Shown: piece by piece, positions 1-8,952 of the stretch
How the letters are laid out: each line of letters starts with the position of its first letter
How positions within the stretch are numbered: position 1 is the first letter of the stretch
From: Ruminococcus hominis
Lineage (GTDB): Bacteria > Bacillota > Clostridia > Lachnospirales > Lachnospiraceae
Direction: 5' to 3'
Assembly: GCF_014287355.1 (NCBI RefSeq)
Contig: NZ_JACOPE010000001.1
Span: forward strand, 62,001 to 126,000
DNA: 64,000 nt
Translations under genes and position numbers: made by a program
The notes under the pieces: model-generated
The model's input: the letters and a program-made list of their open reading frames with translations, nothing else
Database searches by the model: none
Told to the model about the DNA's origin: nothing

Positions 1-77
1 ACAATCTTGATTCATTAAAAAGGAGATATTATACGTTAGATTTTGATAAAATAATTGAGCAGGTTTTTGCAGAATAA
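1..77 (+). CDS. C-terminal fragment of an unidentified protein, cut by the window edge
   Basis: An open frame (codons from base 3) runs in from the left edge and ends at TAA 75-77, giving about 24 residues ending in DFDKIIEQVFAE. No family can be recognised from so short a tail. It is listed because the frame is open to the edge and a stem-loop terminator follows at 236-297, as expected for the end of a transcription unit. Codon content is plausible but the call could be chance. Confidence 0.35.
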   Translation, partial: NLDSLKRRYYTLDFDKIIEQVFAE

Positions 78-235
78 AGGCATAATGGTTTATAGATATT
101 TTATATGGCTATTAAATAGTTACTTTAGAAGTTTGTATTTCATGGATTAGTATTAGTAGTGTTCCTAAAATCTCAAATGAAGTTAGGAACATCCACTTAA
201 AGAGAGTGCACTGACCAATTTAAAACATATAATAG

Positions 236-297
236 AGGATATAGAAATTACGGCAAACCAAAATGCCGTAAGACCTATATCCTTATTTGATTTTTAG
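236..297 (+). terminator. Two-part stem-loop followed by a T-rich run
   Basis: Outer arms 236-244 and 275-283 and inner arms 249-255 (TACGGCA) and 264-270 (TGCCGTA) pair perfectly, and T-rich sequence follows to 296. A smaller hairpin (161-167 with 184-190, GTTCCTA/TAGGAAC) lies upstream. Together they fill most of the 409 bp between the partial first gene and the esterase at 487; apart from the operator at 384-436 I see nothing else there. Confidence 0.6.
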
Positions 298-383
298 GGC
301 AAGTGCATAGTTTGGTGGTGTTTCAAAAACAAATTTCAAAGTAAACACCGAACAAGGATGGATTTTTTTAAAATGAAAAAGTG

Positions 384-436
384 TCGGATAAAGAGAAAGA
401 TACTACATAGAAAAAAACGGACAATTTAATTAAAAT
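384..436 (+). promoter_or_regulatory. Code A operator-promoter for the esterase gene at 487
   Basis: TCGGAT 384-389, 13 nt, CTACAT 403-408, 22 nt, then the -10-like TAAAAT 431-436. The same spacing recurs in front of six other genes in the window. The CTACAT half overlaps the place of a -35 box, the geometry expected for an AraC-type activator touching RNA polymerase (inference). Confidence 0.75.
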
Positions 437-486
437 AACAGTATAAGAATTCAGATACTCGGAAGATATGAAAGGGAATTACAGCT

Positions 487-1398
487 ATGAAAATCGAAAC
501 ATTAAAACTATGGGAAGGAAGAGACGATGTGGAACTTACCACATTTCTTACCATGCCGGATTCATTTATTAAAAATCCAACACCGAAACCGGCGATTATC
601 GTGTGTCCGGGAGGGGCATACCAGACTTGTCCAAGACATGGGAACGAAGGTGATCCGGTAGCAATGACATTTGCAGCGGATGGCTACCAGGCGTTTGTTT
701 TGGAATACAGTGTTGCTACAAAAACTTCTCAGGAGAATACGACGTTTCCGGCACAGATTTTAGATTTGGGAAAGGCAATGCTTACGATTCGCGAACATGC
801 AGAAGCGTGGAGTGTCGATGTAGATAAAATCAGCATCATTGGATTCTCGGCAGGAGCACATCTGTGCGGAATGTATGCATCTACATGGCATGAAGGATTG
901 CTGGCAGATACATTTGGAGTAGAAAAAGAAGTCTTTAAACCATTATCTGCACTTTTGATGTATGGTGTGTTAGATTATGTGATTCAAGATGAATTTACGG
1001 CAAGCAATCAGAACCCGATGCTTCCGGATGATATGAATGTTCCTGTGATGGGGGCTGTCAGACCATCGAAAGAAGTATTGGAAAAATGGAGTCCAATCTG
1101 CCATGTGACAAAAGAAATGCCGCCGACATTTTTAGGGGCAGCAGTGGATGATGGCATGGTTCCGTCAATTCAGTCTGTAAAAATGGCGGAAAAATTACAT
1201 ATGGCAGGGGTTCCATATGAATTACATATGTTCCAGTATGGAGACCATGGATTTTCGTTGGGAAGAAATCTGTTTGAACCATTCAGAGAAGATAAAGCAC
1301 ATGCATGTGCACAGTGGGTATCACTTGCAAAGACATTTTTGATGCATCAGATTGCGGAAGAAAGTACAGAAAAAGAGAGGAATCCGTTTTCACAGTAA
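487..1398 (+). CDS. Alpha/beta-hydrolase carbohydrate esterase (acetyl-xylan-esterase-like)
   Basis: This 303-residue cytoplasmic protein has the alpha/beta-hydrolase layout of BD-FAE/Aes-type esterases: an oxyanion-loop motif CPGGAY at about 40-45, nucleophile elbow GFSAGAH at 119-125 (Ser121), an acid region AAVDDGMVP around 218-226 and the catalytic-histidine motif GDHGFS around 252-257. There is no signal peptide. It probably removes acetyl or other acyl groups from imported oligosaccharides or glycosides; the substrate is not visible. A paralog with the same motifs lies at 52237-53205, and both genes carry the code A promoter. ATG follows a GAAAGGG ribosome-binding stretch. The fold is fairly sure, the substrate is not. 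Confidence 0.85.
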   Translation: MKIETLKLWEGRDDVELTTFLTMPDSFIKNPTPKPAIIVCPGGAYQTCPRHGNEGDPVAMTFAADGYQAFVLEYSVATKTSQENTTFPAQILDLGKAMLTIREHAEAWSVDVDKISIIGFSAGAHLCGMYASTWHEGLLADTFGVEKEVFKPLSALLMYGVLDYVIQDEFTASNQNPMLPDDMNVPVMGAVRPSKEVLEKWSPICHVTKEMPPTFLGAAVDDGMVPSIQSVKMAEKLHMAGVPYELHMFQYGDHGFSLGRNLFEPFREDKAHACAQWVSLAKTFLMHQIAEESTEKERNPFSQ

Positions 1399-1407
1399 AG
1401 GAATAGA

Positions 1408-1429
1408 ACCATTTAGGGACGGAGTTTTT
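1408..1429 (+). repeat. Solo left arm of the palindromic post-stop repeat
   Basis: Starting 10 nt after the esterase stop, ACCATTTAGGGACGGAG matches the left arm of the complete palindromes at 28173 and 2406, but no right arm follows. It looks like a decayed or half copy. Confidence 0.6.
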
Positions 1430-1444
1430 ATAAGTGAAAAAGTG

Positions 1445-1497
1445 TCGGATAGAGAGAAAAATATTACATAGAAAAAAGAGGACAATTTAATTAAAAT
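1445..1497 (+). promoter_or_regulatory. Code A operator-promoter for the MBL gene at 1549
   Basis: TCGGAT 1445-1450, 13 nt, TTACAT 1464-1469, 22 nt, TAAAAT 1492-1497. The flanks also resemble the copy at 384, including a shared GTGTCGGAT start and GGACAATTTAATTAAAAT before the start site. Confidence 0.75.
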
Positions 1498-1548
1498 CAT
1501 AATATAAGGATTTAGATACTAGGAAGATGTCAAAGGAGGAAGTCAGAC

Positions 1549-2403
1549 ATGAGTGATTCATATTACAAAATAGAAGAAATGAATGGATACTATCGAATCG
1601 GCAGTCCAGAAGCGGTATTTTGTTATGTGATAGTCGGAAAAGAAAAGGCGATGCTGATTGATACAGGCCATGGGTATGGAAATTTAAAACAGGTTGTGAA
1701 ATCAATTACAGATAAACCATTATATATCGTAAATACGCATGGACATCTAGATCATACTTCAGGCAATGCACAGTTTGAAGAAAAAGTATATATACATAAA
1801 AAAGATATGGAGCTTTGTAGAGAGCATACAGGAAAAATGATGAGGGAACAGTCGGTAGAACGTGCAATGCATAGTGTTAATTATGAAACACAGGAAGAAT
1901 ATAATGCATTGCCGGACAAGTTTGATAAGGAGAATTACATTAATCAAGGAACAGGGAATCTGGTAGAAGTAGCAGGTGGTCAGATATTTGATCTGGGTGG
2001 AGCAACACTTGAGATTGTTGAGACTCCGGGACATACACAAGGAGGTATTTCCGTTTGGTATAAGGAAAAGAAACTTGCATTTACTGGTGACACGACAGGA
2101 TTTTTTGTCTGGCTGTTTGCTCCGGAAACAACCAGTAGAGAAATATATATTGATACATTAAATCGTCTGTTGAAATTACCGGTTGACTTTTATATCGGAG
2201 GTCATAATGAAAATGTTATGACAAAAGAAGATTTGGAACTATATATGCGAGCGGCAAAGGAAGCAGATTTTGAAAAAGGACAGAAGTTTGAATCTTTTGC
2301 GAATGGAGAGGAAGAAGTTCGCGTCTGTGCATTAGATGGCAAGACATTAGATGATATGTTCGAACCGGGATTTGCGGCATTGGTAATTACAAAAGATAAA
2401 TAA
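1549..2403 (+). CDS. Metallo-beta-lactamase-fold hydrolase
   Basis: This 284-residue protein has the MBL signature THGHLDH at 63-69 for the dinuclear metal site, plus a downstream ETPGHTQGG motif carrying a further metal-binding His and an FTGDT segment for the bridging Asp. The family hydrolyses lactones, thioesters or phosphoesters; the substrate cannot be told here. A second MBL protein is encoded at 4169-5002, and both genes have code A promoters, so they probably act on intermediates of the glycoside pathway. ATG has a strong AAAGGAGG site upstream. A palindromic repeat begins 2 nt after the stop codon. Confidence 0.85.
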   Translation: MSDSYYKIEEMNGYYRIGSPEAVFCYVIVGKEKAMLIDTGHGYGNLKQVVKSITDKPLYIVNTHGHLDHTSGNAQFEEKVYIHKKDMELCREHTGKMMREQSVERAMHSVNYETQEEYNALPDKFDKENYINQGTGNLVEVAGGQIFDLGGATLEIVETPGHTQGGISVWYKEKKLAFTGDTTGFFVWLFAPETTSREIYIDTLNRLLKLPVDFYIGGHNENVMTKEDLELYMRAAKEADFEKGQKFESFANGEEEVRVCALDGKTLDDMFEPGFAALVITKDK

Positions 2404-2405
2404 TG

Positions 2406-2477
2406 ACCATTTGGGGACGGAGATTAGTGGCTTTTTTGCTACGCAAAAAAGCCACTAAACTCCGTGCCCCAAATGGT
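2406..2477. repeat. Palindromic post-stop repeat, complete copy
   Basis: Near-perfect inverted repeat of about 72 bp. The left arm ACCATTTGGGGACGGAG... and right arm ...CCCCAAATGGT meet at a GCTACGC centre flanked by T6 and A6. It directly follows the stop codon of the MBL gene. Related copies are at 4099, 10253, 28173 and 53250. Confidence 0.8.
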
Positions 2478-2829
<352 letters not shown>

Positions 2830-2842
2830 CCCCTGTTCGGTT

Positions 2843-3970
2843 CTATTTTGTCGCAAATGGCACAAATGCGGGTTCTTTATCTTTATGCTGTTTTCGATAC
2901 TCCTGCGGTGACATTTTATAAGCAGAGCGGAAAACTCTGGAAAAATGGTCTGCGGAGTTATATCCGATTCGCTCTGCGATTTCTCCGACTTTCATGGAAG
3001 TGTTCACAAGATAATCAATGGCATCGGATAAACGGAGTCGTTTAATTAATTCTGTGAAGGTGAGTCCTGTATTCTGCTTGATCAATGTACACAGATGAGG
3101 TTCGCTGTAATGAAACAAATCCGCCAGGGATGACAGTGTCAAAGTTTGGTAGTTATGCTGGATATACTGCAGTACAAGAGAAAAGTCAGCCCCCATCTCA
3201 TAGTTGTAGAATTGAATTGTCTGACTGTAACTGCGTAGCAGTGCAGAAAACATCAGATTCACATAACTGATACAGCAGGCATTACTGTACATGTCTTTCT
3301 TGCTGCTTTCAATCATCATATTACGAATATATTTTTTTATAACAGAATTATTGTTCGTAAAGAACATGAGGTAATTCGCATGGTTATCTCCCTGTAAAAT
3401 AGTTCGGAAGAAGTAGGATAGTAAATCCTTTCGCGTCATAAGCGAAAAGAATGTCGTATCAAACGTGCTCTTTCGAATACAAATGGTAAATACGGTTGAG
3501 TCATCTTCAATAAGAAAATCATGTTTGGAATTTGGAGCGATAATGCAAAGTTCTCCTTCTTTCATAAGATGCTCTTCCTGTTCGAATATAAATTTCCCTT
3601 GTCCATTGGCAACAAAGTTAATTTCAAAATAAGTATGTCTATGTAAATTCGGGCGTGTATATCGAGGATGCCGGATAACAAAAACATCCCTTGCATTTGG
3701 AATCAAATCCGCTTCTTCAACAGTTGGAGCCAGCGGAGAACCATCGTACATAGTAAGTGTTACCGGCAAAGAATCTACTACTTTATCAAAATCGGCATCG
3801 GTCATATTATCGTAATCCCCAGTTAAATCGGGAGCAGAAATAGAATCATACAGCATACCTTTGTTATATAAATATTCGGTCATTTCTGGAAATTGTAAAC
3901 GATTTCCAGTTCTATAATAATATGCTTTCATGTGAGATTGAAATTCACCATAGGTCATATAGTAAGCCAT
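2843..3970 (-). CDS. AraC-family regulator with N-terminal cupin domain
   Basis: This 375-residue transcription factor has a sensor cupin around residues 125-170 (HRHTYFEINFV ... GELCIIAPNSKHDF) and a C-terminal double helix-turn-helix around 280-362 ending in the family signature GYNSADHFSRVFRSAYKMSPQEYR. The start at 3970 is chosen because TTGGAGG precedes it on the minus strand. It lies downstream of and in line with the code A-controlled MBL gene at 4169-5002, so it is one candidate for the code A activator (inference). A minus-strand promoter at 4042-4070 can drive it. Confidence 0.88.
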   Translation of the reverse strand: MAYYMTYGEFQSHMKAYYYRTGNRLQFPEMTEYLYNKGMLYDSISAPDLTGDYDNMTDADFDKVVDSLPVTLTMYDGSPLAPTVEEADLIPNARDVFVIRHPRYTRPNLHRHTYFEINFVANGQGKFIFEQEEHLMKEGELCIIAPNSKHDFLIEDDSTVFTICIRKSTFDTTFFSLMTRKDLLSYFFRTILQGDNHANYLMFFTNNNSVIKKYIRNMMIESSKKDMYSNACCISYVNLMFSALLRSYSQTIQFYNYEMGADFSLVLQYIQHNYQTLTLSSLADLFHYSEPHLCTLIKQNTGLTFTELIKRLRLSDAIDYLVNTSMKVGEIAERIGYNSADHFSRVFRSAYKMSPQEYRKQHKDKEPAFVPFATK

Positions 3971-4041
3971 CAAAACACCTCCAAGATAATAGTAAGTAAT
4001 GAGCTATGATATGGATAAAAATATCCGGATGCGATATTTAT

Positions 4042-4070
4042 ATTGTAGCAGAGGGGGAGGTGGTTGACAA
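4042..4070 (-). promoter_or_regulatory. Sigma-A promoter for the AraC gene at 2843-3970
   Basis: On the minus strand TTGTCA (4065-4070) is separated by 17 nt from TACAAT (4042-4047). A short inverted repeat GGATA/TATCC lies in the leader. Confidence 0.6.
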
Positions 4071-4098
4071 GAATAGAATCTGAAAAAAAGTCGGGTGG

Positions 4099-4169
4099 AG
4101 CCGAAAAAGGACGGAGATTAATGGCTTTTTTGCTCGCAAAAAAGCCATTAATCTCCGTCCCTTTCTGGT
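4099..4169. repeat. Palindromic post-stop repeat, complete copy
   Basis: The arms GGACGGAGATTAATGGC and GCCATTAATCTCCGTCC pair perfectly around a GCTCGC centre with T6/A6; the outer ends (GAAAAAGG versus CCTTTCTGG) pair imperfectly. The MBL stop codon on the minus strand lies at its edge. Inner bases read TTAATGGC on both arms, where other copies read TTAGTGGC. Confidence 0.8.
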
Positions 4170-5002
4170 TATCTGAGCTGTTCTCTATAAGTAATAATAC
4201 TTCCGTTTTTACCACGCACACGACAAAGTTTTGAGGCTTGAGGGTCCATTTCGATATAGCGGTGATTTAGTTTCTCATCTGGTTCTACTTCTTTGTTATA
4301 AATAGCGTGAATCAAATCAATATAATCGTTCAGATAACTTTTGGCAATTGGAGTGCCGTTATGGTTTGGAAGAAGATAATCGAATTCATTAGAAAGAGAT
4401 AGGATTCGTTCTGTGTTTTCCAAAAAGTTATCAAGTATGGTTTTTAAATCATAATTAATGTATGGGTTGTGAGAGTTATCAAATAAATTGACCTGTGCAG
4501 CTTCCATATCATCTCCACAGAAGAACATACGATGACTTCTGTCTAGGAAGAATAAGCTGCTGTTACAGTGAGCCGGTTTAACATCCAGAATCTCGATTGT
4601 ACGATTACCAAGTTCGATGGTGTCGCCATCACCAACATAGACTTTTTTATAATCTGCATGTGGTAGTTTAGTAATATCAAATGGAACCATGCCAGGATTT
4701 TCTACAGATGCCTTGTCGAGTTCAGCTCCTTTACTCATGTAGACCTGTTCAAATTCTCCATTACCTGCGGCGTGATCTGGGTGATAGTGTGTATTGGCGA
4801 CAACAATAGGTTTATCAGTCAGTTTTTCAACATAAGCACGCAGATTACCGACACCATATCCTGTATCGATCAGGAGCGCTTTTTCGTCCCCTTCTAATAA
4901 ATACATGTTTTCAGTTCCGTTCATAAAATTAATGATCCATGTCTGGTCGTCCAGCTTCCAGGACATATAACTCCCAAAGATTTCTTCTAATGATGGTTCC
5001 AT
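4169..5002 (-). CDS. Metallo-beta-lactamase-fold hydrolase (second copy)
   Basis: This 277-residue MBL protein has THYHPDH at 71-77 as metal site and CGDD further on for the bridging Asp. It is distantly related to the MBL protein at 1549-2403. The frame is open further upstream, but the start at 5002 is preferred: GAGGAA lies at 5009-5014, and the longer frame would begin inside the code A promoter (5030-5082). The stop codon abuts a palindromic repeat, and the AraC gene follows in the same direction. Substrate unknown; a sugar-lactone or ester hydrolase is possible. Confidence 0.83.
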   Translation of the reverse strand: MEPSLEEIFGSYMSWKLDDQTWIINFMNGTENMYLLEGDEKALLIDTGYGVGNLRAYVEKLTDKPIVVANTHYHPDHAAGNGEFEQVYMSKGAELDKASVENPGMVPFDITKLPHADYKKVYVGDGDTIELGNRTIEILDVKPAHCNSSLFFLDRSHRMFFCGDDMEAAQVNLFDNSHNPYINYDLKTILDNFLENTERILSLSNEFDYLLPNHNGTPIAKSYLNDYIDLIHAIYNKEVEPDEKLNHRYIEMDPQASKLCRVRGKNGSIITYREQLR

Positions 5003-5029
5003 AAAAATTTCCTCACTTTCTGATTTAAA

Positions 5030-5082
5030 ATTATAGAGAAAATAGAAAGAAAATGCCATGTAGGATTTTATGGGAAATCCGG
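5030..5082 (-). promoter_or_regulatory. Code A operator-promoter for the MBL gene at 4169-5002
   Basis: Read on the minus strand: CCGGAT (5077-5082), 13 nt, CTACAT (5058-5063), 22 nt, TATAAT (5030-5035). Spacing is identical to the plus-strand copies, and this copy has a consensus -10 box. Confidence 0.75.
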
Positions 5083-5273
5083 CATATTTTTAATTTATAT
5101 CTGGGGTGCGGGGGAGAATATAAAAAATTATAAACATGTTTGCGGGACTTCTATTCATATGATAAAATAACTGTACGAAACATATGAGAGAAAATTTATG
5201 TTATGATAAAAAAGAATAGATTATATTATATAATGCTGTTTTGATTGTAAAAAACAAATTGGGGGATAGTTAT

Positions 5274-5756
5274 ATGAATGAAGATAAAGAACAATTGTTT
5301 TGGGGGATTTGGAATGAACAAGAAATTGCATCTTCTTACATCGCGGAATATGATTCTATACCGCACTTATATGGAGAATATGTAATGTATCAAGCAGAAG
5401 GGCAAATAATTGATTTAATCGCTCAAAATCATAATATTACATGTTCCGAGTTAGCTGAAATAACAAAAAAGACACCAAGTGCATGCTCACAAATTGTTAG
5501 AAAATTAAAAGATCGTGGTTTTGTAATACAGACAAGAAATGAAAAAAATAATCGAAAATATAATTTATCATTGAGCGATGTAGGGGAAAAAATTTATGAA
5601 GAAAGAAAGCATTTTACCAAGAACTGTCAGCTTATTATGATGAAAATGCTGGATCGATTTACAGAAGAAGAATTAATACATCACATAAAAGTACAACAAG
5701 TTATAAATGAAGCTTATGCTGGCGATGTGATTAGAAGTAAAGAACAATTAAAATAA
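5274..5756 (+). CDS. MarR-family winged-helix regulator
   Basis: This 160-residue protein has the MarR layout: an N-terminal dimer helix, a helix-turn-helix (ITCSELAEITKKTPSACSQIVRKLKDRG), a wing (VIQTRNEKNNRKYNLSLSDVG) and a C-terminal helix. ATG 5274 is chosen over an upstream TTG because GGGGGATAG precedes it. A rho-independent terminator follows at 5765, so it is a single-gene unit in front of the BCCT-MFS-lyase cassette, which it probably controls. The gene is notably AT-rich, like the cassette. Confidence 0.85.
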   Translation: MNEDKEQLFWGIWNEQEIASSYIAEYDSIPHLYGEYVMYQAEGQIIDLIAQNHNITCSELAEITKKTPSACSQIVRKLKDRGFVIQTRNEKNNRKYNLSLSDVGEKIYEERKHFTKNCQLIMMKMLDRFTEEELIHHIKVQQVINEAYAGDVIRSKEQLK

Positions 5757-5764
5757 GAAAATAG

Positions 5765-5807
5765 GATTTCATATTTTTTAGAAGAAAAGAATATGAAATC
5801 TTTTTTT
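5765..5807 (+). terminator. Rho-independent terminator after the MarR gene
   Basis: Arms GATTTCATATT (5765-5775) and AATATGAAATC (5790-5800) are perfectly complementary and are followed by T7. Confidence 0.9.
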
Positions 5808-5890
5808 GTCTAAAATCACAAATTATATATTAATAATATATAAAAAAGAGCAAGTAAAAATGTATATAATGACAAAATTAAACAAAAAAC

Positions 5891-5918
5891 TTGAAAATAA
5901 TAATTAACCATGTATAAT
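5891..5918 (+). promoter_or_regulatory. Sigma-A promoter for the BCCT gene
   Basis: TTGAAA (5891-5896), 16 nt, TATAAT (5913-5918) with TG just before the -10. The BCCT start codon lies 55 nt further on. Confidence 0.65.
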
Positions 5919-5972
5919 TGTAAGTAACTTAATACTTTAGCACCTTAACAATTAAAAAGAGGGGGTGTACAA

Positions 5973-7481
5973 TTGTTTAAAAATATAGAAAAGAAAATAT
6001 TTATTCCGACATTTTTAACACTGATTATTTTTATATTATTAATACGTTTTTTTCCGAAAGAAACTAAAAATATAATTTCGTATCTATTTAATGTGTGTAC
6101 TGAAAAGTTTGGATGGTTATATTTAGTAGTATGCCTGTTAGCATTTGTTTTTATGTTTTGCTTAACATTTAGTAAATATGGAAATGTAAAGCTTGGTGAT
6201 CCAGGTGAAGTACCAAGATATAACAATATGTCATGGATTGCAATGCTATTTACATCAGGTGTTGGAAGTAGCCTTGTTATTTTAGGATTTTTAGAACCAA
6301 TTTATTATGTCAGTAGTCCACCATTTCAAATAGAACCATTTAGTCAAAAAGCTTTTGAATATGCGCATATGTATGGACAATTTCATTGGGGACCAAGTGC
6401 TTGGGCACTTTATAATCCTGCAATTATAGCTATTGCATATATGTTATTCGTAAAAAAAGAAAACAAATTACGATTAAGCACAGCATGTAAATGTGTTCTG
6501 GGAAAACGAGTAGATGGTTTAATTGGAAATATCATTGATATATTAGTTGTATTTGGTGTTGTTGGTGGCATTTCAACCTCTTTAGGAATAAGTGCTCCTG
6601 TTATAGCAGATATTATAAGGCATGTATTTAAGATTCCTAACCAATATGAATTAATTGTACAGATAACTGTTCTTTTGATTTGGGTTGTATTATTTGGATC
6701 AGCTGTTTATTTAGGACTTGATAAAGGAATTCAAAAATTAAGTAATATTAATGTTATATTAGCATTTGGTTTTATGGTCATTTTATTATTAGTTGGACCA
6801 ACCGTTGATATATTCAAAATGGAAGTTTCATCAATAGGACTTTACCTACAGGATTTTTGGAAAATGAGTACTTATGCCGATCCTTTTGGAGATGGTATAT
6901 TTACAAAAAATTGGACTGTATTTTATTGGGGATGGTGGCTTGCATTTATGCCTATGATGGGAATGTTCGTAGGAAACATTTCTCGTGGTAGAACGATTCG
7001 AAATGTTATGTGGGGACAATTGATATGGGGCTCACTTGGTTGTTGTGTTAGTTTTATGATTTTTGGCGGTTACTCTTTATATTTACAATATACAGGAACT
7101 GTTGATTTAGCATTCATTTTAGAAACACAAGGACAAAGTGCAGCACTTATGGCAATTTTAGAGACGCTTCCATTGAAAAATGTAATGATGGTTTATTTGT
7201 GTATCGTGTGTTTTGTATATTTAGCAACTACTGTTGATTCTTGCGCTTATGTATTAGCTGGAACAACAACCAAAAATTTATCATGTACAGACGAACCAGC
7301 AAGATGGAATCGTATTCTTTGGGCTATTCTATTTTGCACATTATCAATTGGCTTAATGATGATAGACGGATTAGAAGCAGTAAAAACTATGTCAATCTTA
7401 ACCGGATTACCATTAATTGGAGTTTTGATCTTATTAATGGTATCAGTAAGACGCATGTTAATAAATTCAGACAATCATTAA
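5973..7481 (+). CDS. BCCT-family (betaine/carnitine/choline-type) transporter
   Basis: This 502-residue inner-membrane transporter has about 12 hydrophobic segments. Family hallmarks are visible: a Trp-rich stretch WTVFYWGWWLAFMPMMGMF directly before the near-invariant ISRGRTIR (around residues 335-342), and HWGPSAWALY (around 135-145) in the helix that forms the substrate box. BCCT carriers move quaternary-ammonium or sulfonium compounds by ion symport or exchange. It starts at TTG with GAGGGGGTG upstream. It heads an AT-rich cassette with an MFS carrier and a PLP C-S-lyase-like enzyme, which suggests uptake of a methylated onium compound that is then cleaved; the substrate is inference. Confidence 0.88.
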   Translation: MFKNIEKKIFIPTFLTLIIFILLIRFFPKETKNIISYLFNVCTEKFGWLYLVVCLLAFVFMFCLTFSKYGNVKLGDPGEVPRYNNMSWIAMLFTSGVGSSLVILGFLEPIYYVSSPPFQIEPFSQKAFEYAHMYGQFHWGPSAWALYNPAIIAIAYMLFVKKENKLRLSTACKCVLGKRVDGLIGNIIDILVVFGVVGGISTSLGISAPVIADIIRHVFKIPNQYELIVQITVLLIWVVLFGSAVYLGLDKGIQKLSNINVILAFGFMVILLLVGPTVDIFKMEVSSIGLYLQDFWKMSTYADPFGDGIFTKNWTVFYWGWWLAFMPMMGMFVGNISRGRTIRNVMWGQLIWGSLGCCVSFMIFGGYSLYLQYTGTVDLAFILETQGQSAALMAILETLPLKNVMMVYLCIVCFVYLATTVDSCAYVLAGTTTKNLSCTDEPARWNRILWAILFCTLSIGLMMIDGLEAVKTMSILTGLPLIGVLILLMVSVRRMLINSDNH

Positions 7482-7615
7482 AAAAAGATAAGTGATTTCA
7501 TTGATTGTTGATAGGAGAGGTGATGTAAAAAAGAAAATAGTTGTTTTCATTCATAAATTTTATGAATGAATAGTGTGACAGTATTATCTAAAAGTGAAGA
7601 AAGAGAGGAAAAAAA

Positions 7616-8905
7616 GTGAAGAAAAAAAACGAGAAAAATGTAAAGAAATATTTAGCGTTAATCCTCATGATGTTTGCTATGAGTACAATTTACACATTAC
7701 CATATTTGCGATATTCATTCTTTACAGCTTTGCAAGATGCAATGGGATTATCAAATGATGCAACCAAATATGGAAACTTAATGTCTGTCTATGGAATTAT
7801 GAATCTATTAATGTATTTACCGGGTGGAATTATTGCAGACAAATTTGATTCCAAAAAGTTGCTTGTATTCTCAATGGTTGGAACAGGAGCGCTAGGACTT
7901 TGGATGGCAACATGGCCTTCCTACAATGGATTATTAATTATCCATTTGTTATTTGGTATTACCACAGTTTTGACATTCTGGTCCTCATCTGTCAAAGTTG
8001 TAAATTTATTAGCATCTTCTGGTGAACAAGGAGAAACATTCGGATTCCTGGAAAGCGGACGAAATGTTATTGGTTTAGCTCTTAGTGCTATTACATTAGC
8101 ATTATTCGCATATTTATCAAAAAAAGTTAATGAAGTAGCAGGAATTACTTTTGTTATTGTACTTTATTCTATTATTATGATTCTTGTAGGTATTGTACTT
8201 TATTTTATGCTCCCTAATTTTGCAAAAGACCCAGAAACAACAAATGCAAGTGTCAAAGATAGTTTGATTGCTATGGGGAAATGTTTCAAAATGCCAATTA
8301 CATGGTGCTTATCCGCATTCATTTTTACATGTAGTATTATGACAGGATCTGGTTCTTATTATGCACCTTATTTACAGGAATTTTGTGGAATGACTGTTGC
8401 GGCAGCATCTACATATGCAGTAGTACGAACAACAGTAGCTCCTATTTTGGCCGGTCCTGTTGCTGGTAAAGCTTCTAAGAAATTTGGAAGATCTACACCA
8501 GTTATTATGTTTGGATGTATTGGGTTGATTATTACAAATATTTTGCTTCGCTTAGTACCAGGAAAGACAAATGTACTATTTTTGATAATGGTAATTATGG
8601 TTCTAACTGCATTTTCATATTCATGTAATAGATCTGTGTATTGGGCAACAATTGATGAAGTTGGAGCTCCAAAGAATGTAGTTGGAAGTATTACTGGTAT
8701 TGCATCTATGATAGGATTTTTACCTGATGCATTTCTCGGAACATTATATGGTAGTTGGATTGATAATTTTGGTATGGAAATAGCATATAATAAAATCTTT
8801 ACTTTCTGCGTTATTGTATCAGTACTTGGACTTTTTGTAGCACTATGTGGTGATCGTATTATTAAAAAGGCTCAGAAGACTCAAAAGACAATAGAAAAAA
8901 AATAA
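7616..8905 (+). CDS. MFS-family transporter
   Basis: This 429-residue, 12-helix major-facilitator protein has the inter-helix motif GGIIADKFDSKK (around residues 72-83), the first-loop signature of MFS carriers, and a related loop GKASKKFGRSTP in the second half. It uses GTG with AGAGAGG upstream. A near-perfect hairpin (about 7548-7572, TTCATTCATA arms) lies in the gap after the BCCT gene. It may export the product of the neighbouring lyase or import a second substrate; direction and substrate cannot be read from the sequence. Confidence 0.82.
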   Translation: MKKKNEKNVKKYLALILMMFAMSTIYTLPYLRYSFFTALQDAMGLSNDATKYGNLMSVYGIMNLLMYLPGGIIADKFDSKKLLVFSMVGTGALGLWMATWPSYNGLLIIHLLFGITTVLTFWSSSVKVVNLLASSGEQGETFGFLESGRNVIGLALSAITLALFAYLSKKVNEVAGITFVIVLYSIIMILVGIVLYFMLPNFAKDPETTNASVKDSLIAMGKCFKMPITWCLSAFIFTCSIMTGSGSYYAPYLQEFCGMTVAAASTYAVVRTTVAPILAGPVAGKASKKFGRSTPVIMFGCIGLIITNILLRLVPGKTNVLFLIMVIMVLTAFSYSCNRSVYWATIDEVGAPKNVVGSITGIASMIGFLPDAFLGTLYGSWIDNFGMEIAYNKIFTFCVIVSVLGLFVALCGDRIIKKAQKTQKTIEKK

Positions 8906-8952
8906 TAACTCTGAAACAATATTAATATTTAATTTAAAGGAGTAAGATCGAT

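Noticed and set aside
3970..4221. Minus-strand frame of 83 codons between MBL and AraC genes
   Set aside because: It reads through the palindromic repeat and overlaps the end of the MBL gene in another frame; no family features.
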